Below, piece by piece: positions 1 through 6,801 of a stretch of DNA of 7,877 nt (within the stretch, counting starts at the first letter, position 1; each line of letters starts with the position of its first letter). Source of the stretch: an uncultured Labedella sp. (GTDB lineage: Bacteria; Actinomycetota; Actinomycetes; Actinomycetales; Microbacteriaceae); assembly GCA_934636065.1 (NCBI GenBank), contig CAKTZW010000069.1, forward strand, positions 1-7,877, read 5' to 3'. The notes under the pieces were generated by a model that ran no database searches, was not told the DNA's origin, and saw nothing but the letters and a program-made list of their open reading frames with translations. The translations under genes and the position numbers were made by a program.

Positions 1-1154
1 CGCCCGGTGTCCCCGGAGCCGCGCTGGCGGACGCCGGTGTCCTCGAGCTCCTCCCCGCGCAGGAGCGGCAGGAAACTGCGACCCTGCGACGTGGGGAGCG
101 CCTCGTCCGCCTCGATCCCGCAGACGTCGAGGAACGTCGCGGCGAAGTCGACGTTCGTGATGATCGCCTCGCTGCGCGTTCCCGCCTCGATCTGCGCCGG
201 CCAGCGCATGAGCATCGGCATCTGCAACGACTGGTCGAACATGAGCCGCTTGTCGAACCAGCCGTGGTCGCCGAGGAAGAACCCCTGGTCGGATGTGTAG
301 ACGACGAGGGTGTCCTCCGCGAGTCCCTTCTCCTCGAGGTGATCGAGCAGACGGCCGACGTTGTCGTCGATCGACTGGATGCACTGCAGGTAGTCCCGCA
401 TGTAGATCTGGTACTTCCAGCGCATGCGCGCCTCGCGGTTCTCCTCGCCGCGCAGGTGCTCCGGCACCTCGGTCTTGAGGTCGTCCGCCCCCATGTCGTC
501 GGCGATGGTCATGTGCACACCGCGCACGGCCTTGCTGCGCGTCTCGTAGTCGTCGAAGAAGGTGTCGGGCTCGGGAATCGTGCCGTCCGCGTAGAGGTGC
601 TTGTGCTTCTCGTCCGGAACCCACGGGCGGTGCGGCGCCTTGTGATGTACGAGGAGGCAGAACGGCTCGTCCTCGCCGAGGCCGTCGATCCAGTCGAGGG
701 AGAGGTCCGTGACGATGTCGGTCGCGTAGCCCTTCTCGATGCCGCGGCCCTCCGGCGCGATCATCTCCGGATCGACGTAGTCGCCCTGACCGGGGAAGAC
801 CTTCCAGGCGTCGAAGCCGCGCGGCTCGGCGACCTTCTGCTCTCCCAGGTGCCACTTGCCGAAGAGGGCGGTGCGGTATCCGTTGTCGCGCAGGACGTCG
901 ACGAAGGTCGGGACGCGGTAGTCCATCTCCGTCCAGATCGAGGAGACGCCGTTGACGTGCGAGTAGGTGCCGGTGAGGATCGATGCGCGCGACGGCGAGC
1001 AGATCGAGTTGGTGCAGAACACCGCGTCCATGCGCATGCCCCCGTCGGCGATGCGATCGAGATGCGGGGTGCGGTTGACGCGGCTGCCGTATGCGGAGAT
1101 CGCGTGGGCCGCGTGGTCGTCGGACATGATGAAGATGATGTTGGTGCGGGTCAT
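1..1154 (-). CDS. Type I (formylglycine-dependent) sulfatase, C-terminus cut by window edge
   Basis: Hydrolyses sulfate esters, probably on a sugar. The visible 384 residues hold the alkaline-phosphatase-fold sulfatase core. The metal-binding pair is D12-D13 in SDDHAAHA. The signature CSPSR is at 52-56, where C52 would be oxidised to formylglycine. GKWHLG (99-104) carries the catalytic Lys/His, HHKAPH is at 170-175, and YTSDQG (286-291) supplies the late metal ligands, followed by K302. The N-terminus enters the first beta strand at once (MTRTNIIFIM), so no signal peptide is present and a cytosolic location is inferred. Family members usually run 450-520 residues, so roughly 70-130 residues lie beyond the edge. 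The ATG at 1154 fits the family start; a modest AGAAAGG lies 13 bases upstream. It is the third gene after the symporter and the LacI regulator, 44 bases after the restored lacI stop. The DDHAAHAISAYGS start resembles N-acetylglucosamine-6-sulfatase-like groups, but the substrate is not established. Confidence 0.93.
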   Translation of the reverse strand, partial: MTRTNIIFIMSDDHAAHAISAYGSRVNRTPHLDRIADGGMRMDAVFCTNSICSPSRASILTGTYSHVNGVSSIWTEMDYRVPTFVDVLRDNGYRTALFGKWHLGEQKVAEPRGFDAWKVFPGQGDYVDPEMIAPEGRGIEKGYATDIVTDLSLDWIDGLGEDEPFCLLVHHKAPHRPWVPDEKHKHLYADGTIPEPDTFFDDYETRSKAVRGVHMTIADDMGADDLKTEVPEHLRGEENREARMRWKYQIYMRDYLQCIQSIDDNVGRLLDHLEEKGLAEDTLVVYTSDQGFFLGDHGWFDKRLMFDQSLQMPMLMRWPAQIEAGTRSEAIITNVDFAATFLDVCGIEADEALPTSQGRSFLPLLRGEELEDTGVRQRGSGDTG

Positions 1155-1198
1155 GGTGCGTTTCGTGCCTTTCTGAACGTCGACGAGGTCGTCGAGCG

Positions 1199-2210
1199 TC
1201 ACACGGGTGTGGCGGGGGAGCCCGTGCCGCCGGTGTCGAGCACGGGCGGCAGGAGCAGATGCTCGTGATCGGACTCGGGGGAGCCGCGAGTAGACGAGGC
1301 CCGACCAGAGTTGAGCGGAGAGGGCACCGGCGGCGAGGGCACCGACGGTGAACCGCGGATCGTGGCGCTGCGCGACGTGGTAGACGGCCTCAGCGTCGGC
1401 TCCCCATGAGCACAGCAGTGCCGTGTGCGCCGGGTCCGCCCCGTCGGCGTCGAGCGCCCGCTCGATGCGCGACACGAGTTCGCTCGCGTACGCGGACTGC
1501 CGGGCGGGATCCGCGTCGACGCTCTCGAGCACCTCGGCCGTGATGCCGGTCGGCACGACGCGGAGGGCGACGTCGGGGCGCTCGCCCAGCGCCGCGAGCA
1601 CCGCGCTCTCGCGGACGCGTTCTGCACGGGAAACGAGCTCCGGGCGCACGTAGTAGACGATGCGGGTGCCTCGTCGGTCGAGCTCCGCCATGAGCATCTC
1701 GACGCCCGCGCGGTAGTCGAAGTCGACGGTGGAGTACGGGCGGTCCTCGCCGTAGGCGCCGCAGTCGAGGGCGACGAAGGGGATGCGGTGCTCCGTGACC
1801 GGCTCGGACAGCTCCGCGGGGACCTCGTGGTCGTCGTGCCCGATGAAGACGAGACCGTCGAGTTCGTAGCCGCGGACGGCGTCGATCCAGCGCGACGCCG
1901 GTCCGCGGTGGAGGAGAGCGAGGTGGACGCCCTGCTCCGTGAGCCCCTCGCTCAGCCCCTGCACGATCGCCGCGTAGCGCGGGGTCGTGAGCGGTTTGTC
2001 GAGGAGCACGCCGATGGTGCGGCTCGACCGGGCCTGGAGCGAGCGCGCGAGCCCGTTGGGCACGTAGCCGATCTCGCGAGCGATCCGCCGGATCGTCGCC
2101 TTGGTCGTCTCGCTGAGCGGCAGCGTGCTGTTCTCGTTGAGCGCGTAGGACACCGTCGAGACCGACACCCCGGCGCGCGCGGCGATGTCCTTCAAGGTGG
2201 GTCTGGCCAC
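1199..2210 (-). CDS. LacI-family transcriptional regulator, interrupted by a one-base frameshift near its C-terminus
   Basis: Sugar-responsive repressor. The N-terminal helix-turn-helix (about residues 5-25, TLKDIAARAGVSVSTVSYAL) is a textbook LacI head; V17, S18 and Y22 sit at the operator-reading positions of LacI. A hinge helix follows (about 51-60, NGLARSLQA), then a periplasmic-binding-protein-like effector domain (about 64-305). The start is the GTG at 2210 because GAGGAG (2219-2224) lies 8 bases upstream, inside the last codons of the symporter gene; an earlier in-frame GTG at 2219 overlaps that motif. The frame holds to residue 310. There a run of five Cs shifts it: the expected ending (residues 312-328, ESDHEHLLLPPVLDTGG) and the stop at 1199-1201 lie in the +1 frame. 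Deleting one C gives 336 residues, a normal family length. In the literal frame there is no stop and translation runs into the sulfatase. This could be a sequencing error, a real mutation, or less likely programmed +1 slippage at CCC-CGA. Confidence 0.88.
1277..1281 (-). other. Frameshift site: run of five C in lacI
   Basis: On the coding strand the sequence reads CTC CCC CGA GTC in the frame set by the helix-turn-helix domain. Dropping one C gives CTC CCC GAG TCC GAT, which continues into a typical LacI C-terminus and a stop at 1199-1201. The zero frame past this point is arginine- and alanine-rich (PRVRSRASAPAARARHRRHG), as is usual for an out-of-frame reading of high-GC DNA. A homopolymer is the commonest place for an indel, whether biological or technical. 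Confidence 0.82.
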
Positions 2211-2215
2211 GATCG

Positions 2216-3637
2216 TCACTCCTCGTCGACGCGCCGTGCCTTCAGCTCCGCGACGTTCGCGGCGACACGTGCCCGGTTGAGAGGGTAGACGAGGAGGAAG
2301 ATCATGCCGGCGAGGGCGAAGAGCAGGCCGGGGACGAGCGTCGCGATCAGGTAGATGCCGTCGACGGTCTCCGCGGACTGCGTCGCGGTGCCGGCGTTGA
2401 AGCCGACCGCCGTGAGTGCGACGCCCGCGAGGCCGCCGGCGAGCGCGAGGCCGAGCTTGCGGGCCCATGTGTTGACCGCGTAGACGGTGCCGTCGTCGCG
2501 CTCGCCGCTGCGGACCTCCTCGTGGTCGATGACGTCGCCGATCACCGCCCACACGAGGAGGTTGTAGGCGCCGACGCCGAAGCCCGCGAGCACGGTGATG
2601 AGGATGAACACCCATGGAGCCGTGACCTGGGTGACGGCGAGCACGAGGTAGATCGCGGCGGAGAAGAACATGCCGGTGACGATGATCTCCTTCTTGCCGA
2701 AGCGGCGCGCGAGCCAGGCGGCGACGGGCGCCAGGACCAGACCCGGAACGTACGCCGCGAGCTGGGCCGGACCGGAGAGCGCTCCGTCGTTGAAGTAGTT
2801 GAGCCACAGATACGCGGCCATCGACGACGTCAGGATGCCCGAGAGCATGACGATGAGGTTGCCCGCCATGAGGCCGAGCAGGGCACGGTTGCGGATTAGG
2901 GAGCCGAGCAGGGATGCGAACGAGCGCTGTTCCTGGCGCTCGACGGCCTGCACGCGCTCGCGCACACCCGCATAGCAGATGCCGTAGAAGAGGAGTGCGC
3001 CGATCGAGAACGCCACACCCACCGCGAAGAACGCGCCGGGGAGCACCTGGGAGACGCCGTCGACCGTCGCGTAGATGAGCAGCGGCGGCACGAGGGCGAC
3101 GAAGAGGCCCGCGACGTTGGCGCCGAACGCGCGGAACACCGAGAGGGAGGCGCGCTCGCCGGGGTTCGGGCTCATGACGGACGCGAGCGAGCCGTACGAG
3201 ATGTTGACCATCGTGTAGAAGACGGACCCCCACAGCAGATAGGTGACGGCTGCGTAGCCGAGCTTGACCCCGTAGTCCCAGTCCGCGATGAAGGGCGCAT
3301 AGAGGAGTGCGCTCATGACGACGAGGGGCAGGGCCGCCCGGCCGATCCAGGCGCGGAAGCGGCCCGCCCTCCCGGGGCGGTGTCGGTCGAGGAATCTTCC
3401 CCACGCCACGTCGGTGAAGGCGTCGATGATGCGAGCCAGCAGGAAGAGGAGGCCGACGTGCGCGGGCTGGAGTCCCGCGACGTTCGTATAGAACACGAGA
3501 AGGTAGGACGAGGCGAGCAGGAACGTGAAGTCGTTCCCGAGGTCGCCGAACAGGTATCCGATCTTGTCCCGCCAGCCGAACGGGCGGACGGTGGCGGCGG
3601 GGGTCGGTGCGGCGGCGGTGCCGACGGTCTGGCTCAT
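2216..3637 (-). CDS. GPH-family (glycoside-pentoside-hexuronide:cation) MFS sugar symporter
   Basis: Inner-membrane symporter that brings in a glycoside or related sugar with H+ or Na+. The 473-residue protein has about 12 hydrophobic segments. It opens with the family hallmark GYLFGDLGNDF (27-37) and continues with ARIIDAFTDVAWGRFLDR (68-85), in which D72 and D76 match the two cation-site aspartates of MelB, then GRFRAWIGRAALP. Length is typical of the family (450-500). The ATG at 3637 is preferred because GAGGAG sits 4 bases upstream (3642-3647). The farther ATG at 3673 falls inside the proposed -10 element, and the one at 3649 has no ribosome site. Its stop overlaps the lacI ribosome-binding region, so the two are probably translationally coupled. 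As first gene after twin LacI-type operators and upstream of a sulfatase, it probably imports a sulfated sugar or a product of sulfated glycan breakdown; this substrate is inferred from context only. Confidence 0.92.
   Translation of the reverse strand: MSQTVGTAAAPTPAATVRPFGWRDKIGYLFGDLGNDFTFLLASSYLLVFYTNVAGLQPAHVGLLFLLARIIDAFTDVAWGRFLDRHRPGRAGRFRAWIGRAALPLVVMSALLYAPFIADWDYGVKLGYAAVTYLLWGSVFYTMVNISYGSLASVMSPNPGERASLSVFRAFGANVAGLFVALVPPLLIYATVDGVSQVLPGAFFAVGVAFSIGALLFYGICYAGVRERVQAVERQEQRSFASLLGSLIRNRALLGLMAGNLIVMLSGILTSSMAAYLWLNYFNDGALSGPAQLAAYVPGLVLAPVAAWLARRFGKKEIIVTGMFFSAAIYLVLAVTQVTAPWVFILITVLAGFGVGAYNLLVWAVIGDVIDHEEVRSGERDDGTVYAVNTWARKLGLALAGGLAGVALTAVGFNAGTATQSAETVDGIYLIATLVPGLLFALAGMIFLLVYPLNRARVAANVAELKARRVDEE
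2219..2224 (-). promoter_or_regulatory. Ribosome-binding site that fixes the lacI start
   Basis: GAGGAG forms the last two codons of the symporter gene and lies 8 bases before the GTG at 2210. It touches the other candidate GTG at 2219, which is therefore too close to be used efficiently. The choice gives the N-terminus MARPTLKDIA, common in this family. Confidence 0.7.
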
Positions 3638-3641
3638 GGGA

Positions 3642-3647
3642 CTCCTC
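3642..3647 (-). promoter_or_regulatory. Ribosome-binding site of the GPH symporter gene
   Basis: GAGGAG with 4 bases before the ATG at 3637. Spacing is a little short but this is the only strong match to the 16S tail near any of the candidate starts. Confidence 0.6.
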
Positions 3648-3668
3648 ATTGAGTGCGGTGTGGAGATC

Positions 3669-3674
3669 ACCATA
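3669..3674 (-). promoter_or_regulatory. Candidate -10 element of the symporter-lacI-sulfatase operon
   Basis: TATGGT on the coding strand would place the transcript start near 3662, giving a leader of about 25 bases that contains the ribosome site. No good -35 match is present 16-18 bases upstream; that stretch is occupied by operator 1, so a bound repressor would block polymerase directly. The assignment rests on the hexamer and on the layout only. Confidence 0.4.
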
Positions 3675-3680
3675 GGTCAC

Positions 3681-3692
3681 TCAAACGTTTGA
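3681..3692. promoter_or_regulatory. LacI-family operator 1 (perfect palindrome)
   Basis: TCAAACGTTTGA is a perfect 12-base inverted repeat with the central CG that LacI-family proteins typically require. It lies directly upstream of the candidate -10 of the symporter gene, where binding would block transcription. The lacI gene in the same operon is the obvious candidate for the protein that binds it. Confidence 0.8.
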
Positions 3693-3700
3693 ATCGAACC

Positions 3701-3714
3701 TTCAAACGTGTGAA
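3701..3714. promoter_or_regulatory. LacI-family operator 2 (imperfect palindrome)
   Basis: TTCAAACGTGTGAA repeats operator 1 with a single change: TCAAACGTTTGAA versus TCAAACGTGTGAA, 12 of 13 bases. The centres are 21 bases apart, two turns of the helix, so two repressor dimers could bind on the same DNA face. It is symmetric except for one pair of positions. Confidence 0.72.
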
Positions 3715-3762
3715 CCCGAAGCCGCGCCTGTCGGTGCGCTCGGGCGACGTAAGCCCACCGAT

Positions 3763-3778
3763 GGGTGAGCCCTCACCC
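3763..3778 (-). terminator. Weak hairpin across the stop of the TPR membrane gene
   Basis: GGGTGA and TCACCC form a 6-base stem with a 4-base loop; the stop codon of the upstream gene (3773-3775) lies in the stem. No run of U follows on the transcript, so it is a poor intrinsic terminator. It could slow polymerase or help separate the ATPase/TPR genes from the sugar operon. The rest of the gap (3715-3762) shows nothing I recognise. Confidence 0.22.
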
Positions 3779-5347
3779 CTCGGGGTCGAGGGGCGGGATG
3801 GACGGAAGATCGAAGTCCGGCATGTCGATACTCGGCAGAGGCACCGGAGTCTCGTCATCGCCGAAGTAGTCGGACGGGACGGTGGGCGGGTCCGACGGCT
3901 GCTCGACCGGTGTGACCGGCGCGCCCGACGTCCACGCGCCGGTCGTCGAGACGAGGTTCGCGAGCGAGACCAGCAGGACCGTCGTGAGGAGCGCCGTCGG
4001 CACCGCGAGACGCACGATCCGCCACGCGGTCACGAGCGGGTAGCCGCGTTCGCGCCTCCGGAACGACGCAGCCTCGACTACCGACGTGAGTCCGACGATC
4101 GCCGCGATCACGCCGATCACCGCGCGCGCCGCGCTGCCCTCGTCCGCGGGACCGGCCGGGATCAGCCCGGGGATGCAGAGCGGGATGAGGAGGAACGGCG
4201 TCGTGAACAGCCGGTTCCAGCGGCCGCGCGCAACGGCGTTGAGCGAGGGGCCGACGCCCGACTCCCGATCGACGACGCCGGGGCGGAGCACGGCCAGCTC
4301 GGCGTCCGCGCTCGCGGCCAGCCGCTTCTCCTGCGCCAGGCTCGCCATCCGCGTCACCACCCAGGTGAGCGCCGCGAGCACGAGGAGCCAGGCCGCTGGC
4401 ACGACGCCGGCGGCGAGCAGGATGCCGCCGACGAAGGTCAGCGCCGCCGACGTGCGACCGGCGACACGCGTCGCGATCCGCCACGGCGCCCGCGAGGCGA
4501 GCTCCGCCCGGTAGGCGGGCGGCAGCTTCTCGATCGTCGAGTTACGGATACCCCAGACCGTGAACGACGCCGTCGCGACGCCGATCATCCATCCCGTGCG
4601 GAAGCCGCCCGTGGTGAGCACGACGCCCATCGCGACGAGCGCGGGCGCGAACCACAGCATCACGAGCACGCCCCGTCGTCGCTGGGCGACGAGGGCGTCG
4701 AACCGCGCGCGCAGCGACGGGTCGGCGGGAGCCCCGGCGAGCAGACCGCTCACGATGTCCATCGACTCGTCCACGGTCGTCGACGACAGGTCCGCCTTGA
4801 ACGCGAGGAGCGAGGCGTCCATCGGATGCTGCTCGAGGCCTCCGTCGACGAGCTTCCGTGCCTCGGAGCTGCGCCCCAGCCGCACCTCGATCTTCGCGGC
4901 CATGAGGGTGTACCAGGGGTCACCGCCGCCGTGCTCGAGGGACTGGCGGTAGCGCGTCCGCGTGCGTTCCTTGCCGGGCGCCGACTGGTCGCGGACGCCG
5001 TGCAACGCGAGGTACATGAGCGCGGTCGGATGCTCGGGACGGTGCGAGAGCACGACGTCGACGTGCTCCTTCATGAGGTCGAGCCGGTCGAGTCGGTACG
5101 CCGCCCACGCGATCATCATCCGTGCCGACAGAGAGTTGGGGTTCGCGTCGAGCGCCGCAGTGGCGGTGTCGATCACGTCCGGCCACTGGCGTCGCTCCTC
5201 GAACACCTTCGCGAGCGTGAGGAGGAGAGCGCCGTCACCGGGCCGCTGGGCGAGCTCGTTCCGGAGCAGCGTCTCGGCGCGGTCGATCTGGCCGACGGCG
5301 AGGAACGCCTCGGCGCGATAGACGACGCCGTCGACCGTGTCCGCCAC
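3773..5347 (-). CDS. TPR-repeat multi-pass membrane protein of unknown function
   Basis: Not recognised as a named family. The 524 residues split in three. Residues 1-220 are helical repeats of TPR type, with repeats visible around 8-40 (YRAEAFLAVGQIDRAETLL), 41-74, 75-108 and 145-178; they would act as a protein-binding scaffold. Residues 226-467 hold six or seven hydrophobic segments (about 227-246, 253-268, 301-333 as one or two, 382-400, 408-428, 447-467). Residues 474-524 form a proline- and acid-rich tail with the recurring pattern LPSIDMPDFDLPSIPPLD. The GTG start at 5347 lies 3 bases after the stop of the AAA+ ATPase gene, with no clear ribosome site, so translational coupling is likely. 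The ATPase also begins with a TPR-like segment. The pair is therefore best seen as an ATPase and a membrane partner; the N-terminal repeats being cytosolic is an inference. Confidence 0.85.
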   Translation of the reverse strand: MADTVDGVVYRAEAFLAVGQIDRAETLLRNELAQRPGDGALLLTLAKVFEERRQWPDVIDTATAALDANPNSLSARMMIAWAAYRLDRLDLMKEHVDVVLSHRPEHPTALMYLALHGVRDQSAPGKERTRTRYRQSLEHGGGDPWYTLMAAKIEVRLGRSSEARKLVDGGLEQHPMDASLLAFKADLSSTTVDESMDIVSGLLAGAPADPSLRARFDALVAQRRRGVLVMLWFAPALVAMGVVLTTGGFRTGWMIGVATASFTVWGIRNSTIEKLPPAYRAELASRAPWRIATRVAGRTSAALTFVGGILLAAGVVPAAWLLVLAALTWVVTRMASLAQEKRLAASADAELAVLRPGVVDRESGVGPSLNAVARGRWNRLFTTPFLLIPLCIPGLIPAGPADEGSAARAVIGVIAAIVGLTSVVEAASFRRRERGYPLVTAWRIVRLAVPTALLTTVLLVSLANLVSTTGAWTSGAPVTPVEQPSDPPTVPSDYFGDDETPVPLPSIDMPDFDLPSIPPLDPEG

Positions 5348-5350
5348 CGC

Positions 5351-6715
5351 TCAGCGGATGCCGCGCGCGTCGAGGTACGCCGCGAGGTCGTCGTATCGCC
5401 CGTCCGTGTTGGCGAACGCGACGACGTTCTTGGCCGCGGTGAGCCACGGCCCCGTCGACGGCTTCACCTCGCGCAGCACATGCCGCAGTTCCGGCATCCC
5501 GATCGGCTGAACCTCGCCGGTCTGGATGGAGCGGAGCATCGCCTGCTCGGCTGCGGAGGATACGAGGTGCTCGAGGTCGGCGCCGGAGAACCCGTCGGTG
5601 CTGCGGATGAGTTCGCCGAGGTCGATGTTCGCGATCGGACGGCGGTCGAGGTGCATGCGCAGGATCGCCTCGCGCGCGGGTTCGTCCGGCGGCAGCACGA
5701 GCAGCATGCGATCGAAGCGGCCGGGTCGCATGAGCGCGGGGTCGACCTCCCACGGGCTGTTGGTGGCGGCGAGCACGAAGAGGCCGTCGTTGTCGGCGGT
5801 CATCGAGTCGAGCTCCATGAGCAGCTGGTCAACCATGGCGCGCATGCCCGACCAGCCGGTCCCGATGCTCGAGCGCTTCGCGCCGATCGCGTCGATCTCA
5901 TCGAGGAAGAGCACCGCCGGGGTGAGGCCGCGCGCATGCTCGAAGAGCGCGTGGAGGTTCTTCTCCGTCTCCCCGAAGTGCGAGCCGAGGATGTCGGCGA
6001 GGCTCGCCGTGAGGAAACGGGCGCCGAGCTCGCCCGCGATCGCGCGAGCCATGAAGGTCTTGCCGCAGCCGGGGGGTCCGTAGAGGACGAGGCCGCCGCG
6101 CAGCGTCTTCCCGAACGCCTGTGCGAGCTCCGGGTGCCGCATCGGCTCGAGGAAGCTCTCGCGGAGCCGCTGCTTCACGGGCTCGAGGCCGCCGACATCG
6201 GCGAGCGTGACGCGGTCCCGGTACTCGTCGACCACGGGGGCGACCTCGTCGCCGCCGGGCGCGATCGGGGTCGGGTCGGACGCGGGCGAGGCGGACGTGG
6301 CATAGGGAGGAGGGACCGGGGAGTCGCCGAGCTCGCTCTCGGCGCGGTGCCAGTCGAAGGCCGACGCGTCGAGCGCCCCCGTATCCTCGGCCGTCTGATC
6401 GAGGTCGAGACCGCCGTCACCGAACTCGTCGCGTCCCTCGATCGCCGCCGAAGGGGAGACGGCGCCGGCCGTGCCGGTCGCTTCGCCGTCGGTCGCCTCA
6501 TCGCCCGCTGGGCGCATCGCCGTGGTCGCCTCGGTGAGCACCGCCATCGCCTCGACGTTCCCGGGTTCGTGCGTGAGAGCGGTCGCCGCCTGTGTCACCG
6601 CGTCGTCGAGGCGTCCGCGTTCGAGCAGCAATCGGGCCACCTGCACGCGGAGCGCGACGTTCGCCGGGTCCGCCTCCAGAGCGGCGAAGAGACTGTCGAA
6701 GAGTGCGTCGCTCAT
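5351..6715 (-). CDS. AAA+ ATPase (Cdc48/Vps4-like module) with N-terminal TPR-like segment
   Basis: Cytosolic ATP-driven remodelling enzyme with unknown target. Of 454 residues, 1-66 form about two TPR-like helical hairpins (ALEADPANVALRVQVARLLL, then a repeat ending TALTHEPGNVEAMAVL). Residues 67-160 are an acidic, Pro/Ala-rich disordered linker, and 166-415 are a single classical AAA module. It contains Walker A GPPGCGKT (213-220), pore-loop-like SHFGETE (245-251), Walker B VLFLDEID (268-275), sensor 1 N319, arginine fingers R330 and R333 in MRPGRFDR, and GFSGADL (375-381) in the small domain. All catalytic residues are present, so it should be active, probably as a hexamer. No transmembrane segment or protease domain is seen, so it is not FtsH; one AAA module rather than two sets it apart from Cdc48/p97. 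The ATG at 6715 is chosen because it opens the TPR segment and has a -10-like TAGGCT 7 bases upstream. Confidence 0.92.
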   Translation of the reverse strand: MSDALFDSLFAALEADPANVALRVQVARLLLERGRLDDAVTQAATALTHEPGNVEAMAVLTEATTAMRPAGDEATDGEATGTAGAVSPSAAIEGRDEFGDGGLDLDQTAEDTGALDASAFDWHRAESELGDSPVPPPYATSASPASDPTPIAPGGDEVAPVVDEYRDRVTLADVGGLEPVKQRLRESFLEPMRHPELAQAFGKTLRGGLVLYGPPGCGKTFMARAIAGELGARFLTASLADILGSHFGETEKNLHALFEHARGLTPAVLFLDEIDAIGAKRSSIGTGWSGMRAMVDQLLMELDSMTADNDGLFVLAATNSPWEVDPALMRPGRFDRMLLVLPPDEPAREAILRMHLDRRPIANIDLGELIRSTDGFSGADLEHLVSSAAEQAMLRSIQTGEVQPIGMPELRHVLREVKPSTGPWLTAAKNVVAFANTDGRYDDLAAYLDARGIR

Positions 6716-6722
6716 GGCGTCC

Positions 6723-6728
6723 AGCCTA
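6723..6728 (-). promoter_or_regulatory. Candidate -10 element giving a leaderless AAA+ ATPase mRNA
   Basis: TAGGCT fits the actinobacterial TAnnnT pattern and ends 7 bases before the ATG at 6715, so transcription would start at or next to the A of the start codon. No purine-rich ribosome site is present at the usual distance, which agrees with leaderless translation. No convincing -35 hexamer is seen. Confidence 0.42.
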
Positions 6729-6786
6729 GCGACGAGAGCGCACGACCCACCGACTCCTGGTGAGAATCGAGGGCGCTGACTCCCCA

Positions 6787-6800
6787 CCGCGACCGCGCGG
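6787..6800 (-). terminator. Short GC hairpin just after the kinase-like gene
   Basis: CCGCG and CGCGG form a 5-base stem with a 4-base loop, starting one base past the TAG stop (6802-6804) on the coding strand. No U run follows, so termination activity is doubtful. It is the only stem in the 86-base gap between this gene and the AAA+ ATPase gene. Confidence 0.25.
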
Positions 6801-6801
6801 A

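Noticed and set aside
264..1268. Plus-strand open frame opposite the sulfatase
   Set aside because: The product is a low-complexity Val/Asp/Arg chain, while the opposite strand encodes every sulfatase motif.
1199..1627. Separate 142-residue minus-strand gene
   Set aside because: Only its last 26 or so residues are real, being the shifted LacI C-terminus; the rest is an out-of-frame reading of lacI.
1425..2288. Plus-strand open frame opposite lacI
   Set aside because: Arg/Val/Asp-rich shadow with no recognisable domain; the minus strand carries a clear LacI protein.
3638..3673. Longer symporter start at 3673 (MVISTPHSMRSP extension)
   Set aside because: That ATG lies within the candidate -10 and next to the operator, and has no ribosome site; the ATG at 3637 has GAGGAG in front.
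3653..6763. Very long plus-strand open frame (1036 codons) opposite the ATPase and TPR genes
   Set aside because: Its product is mostly Arg/Glu/Gly/Asp-rich with no domain, and it mirrors two convincing minus-strand genes. High GC at third positions keeps antisense frames open.
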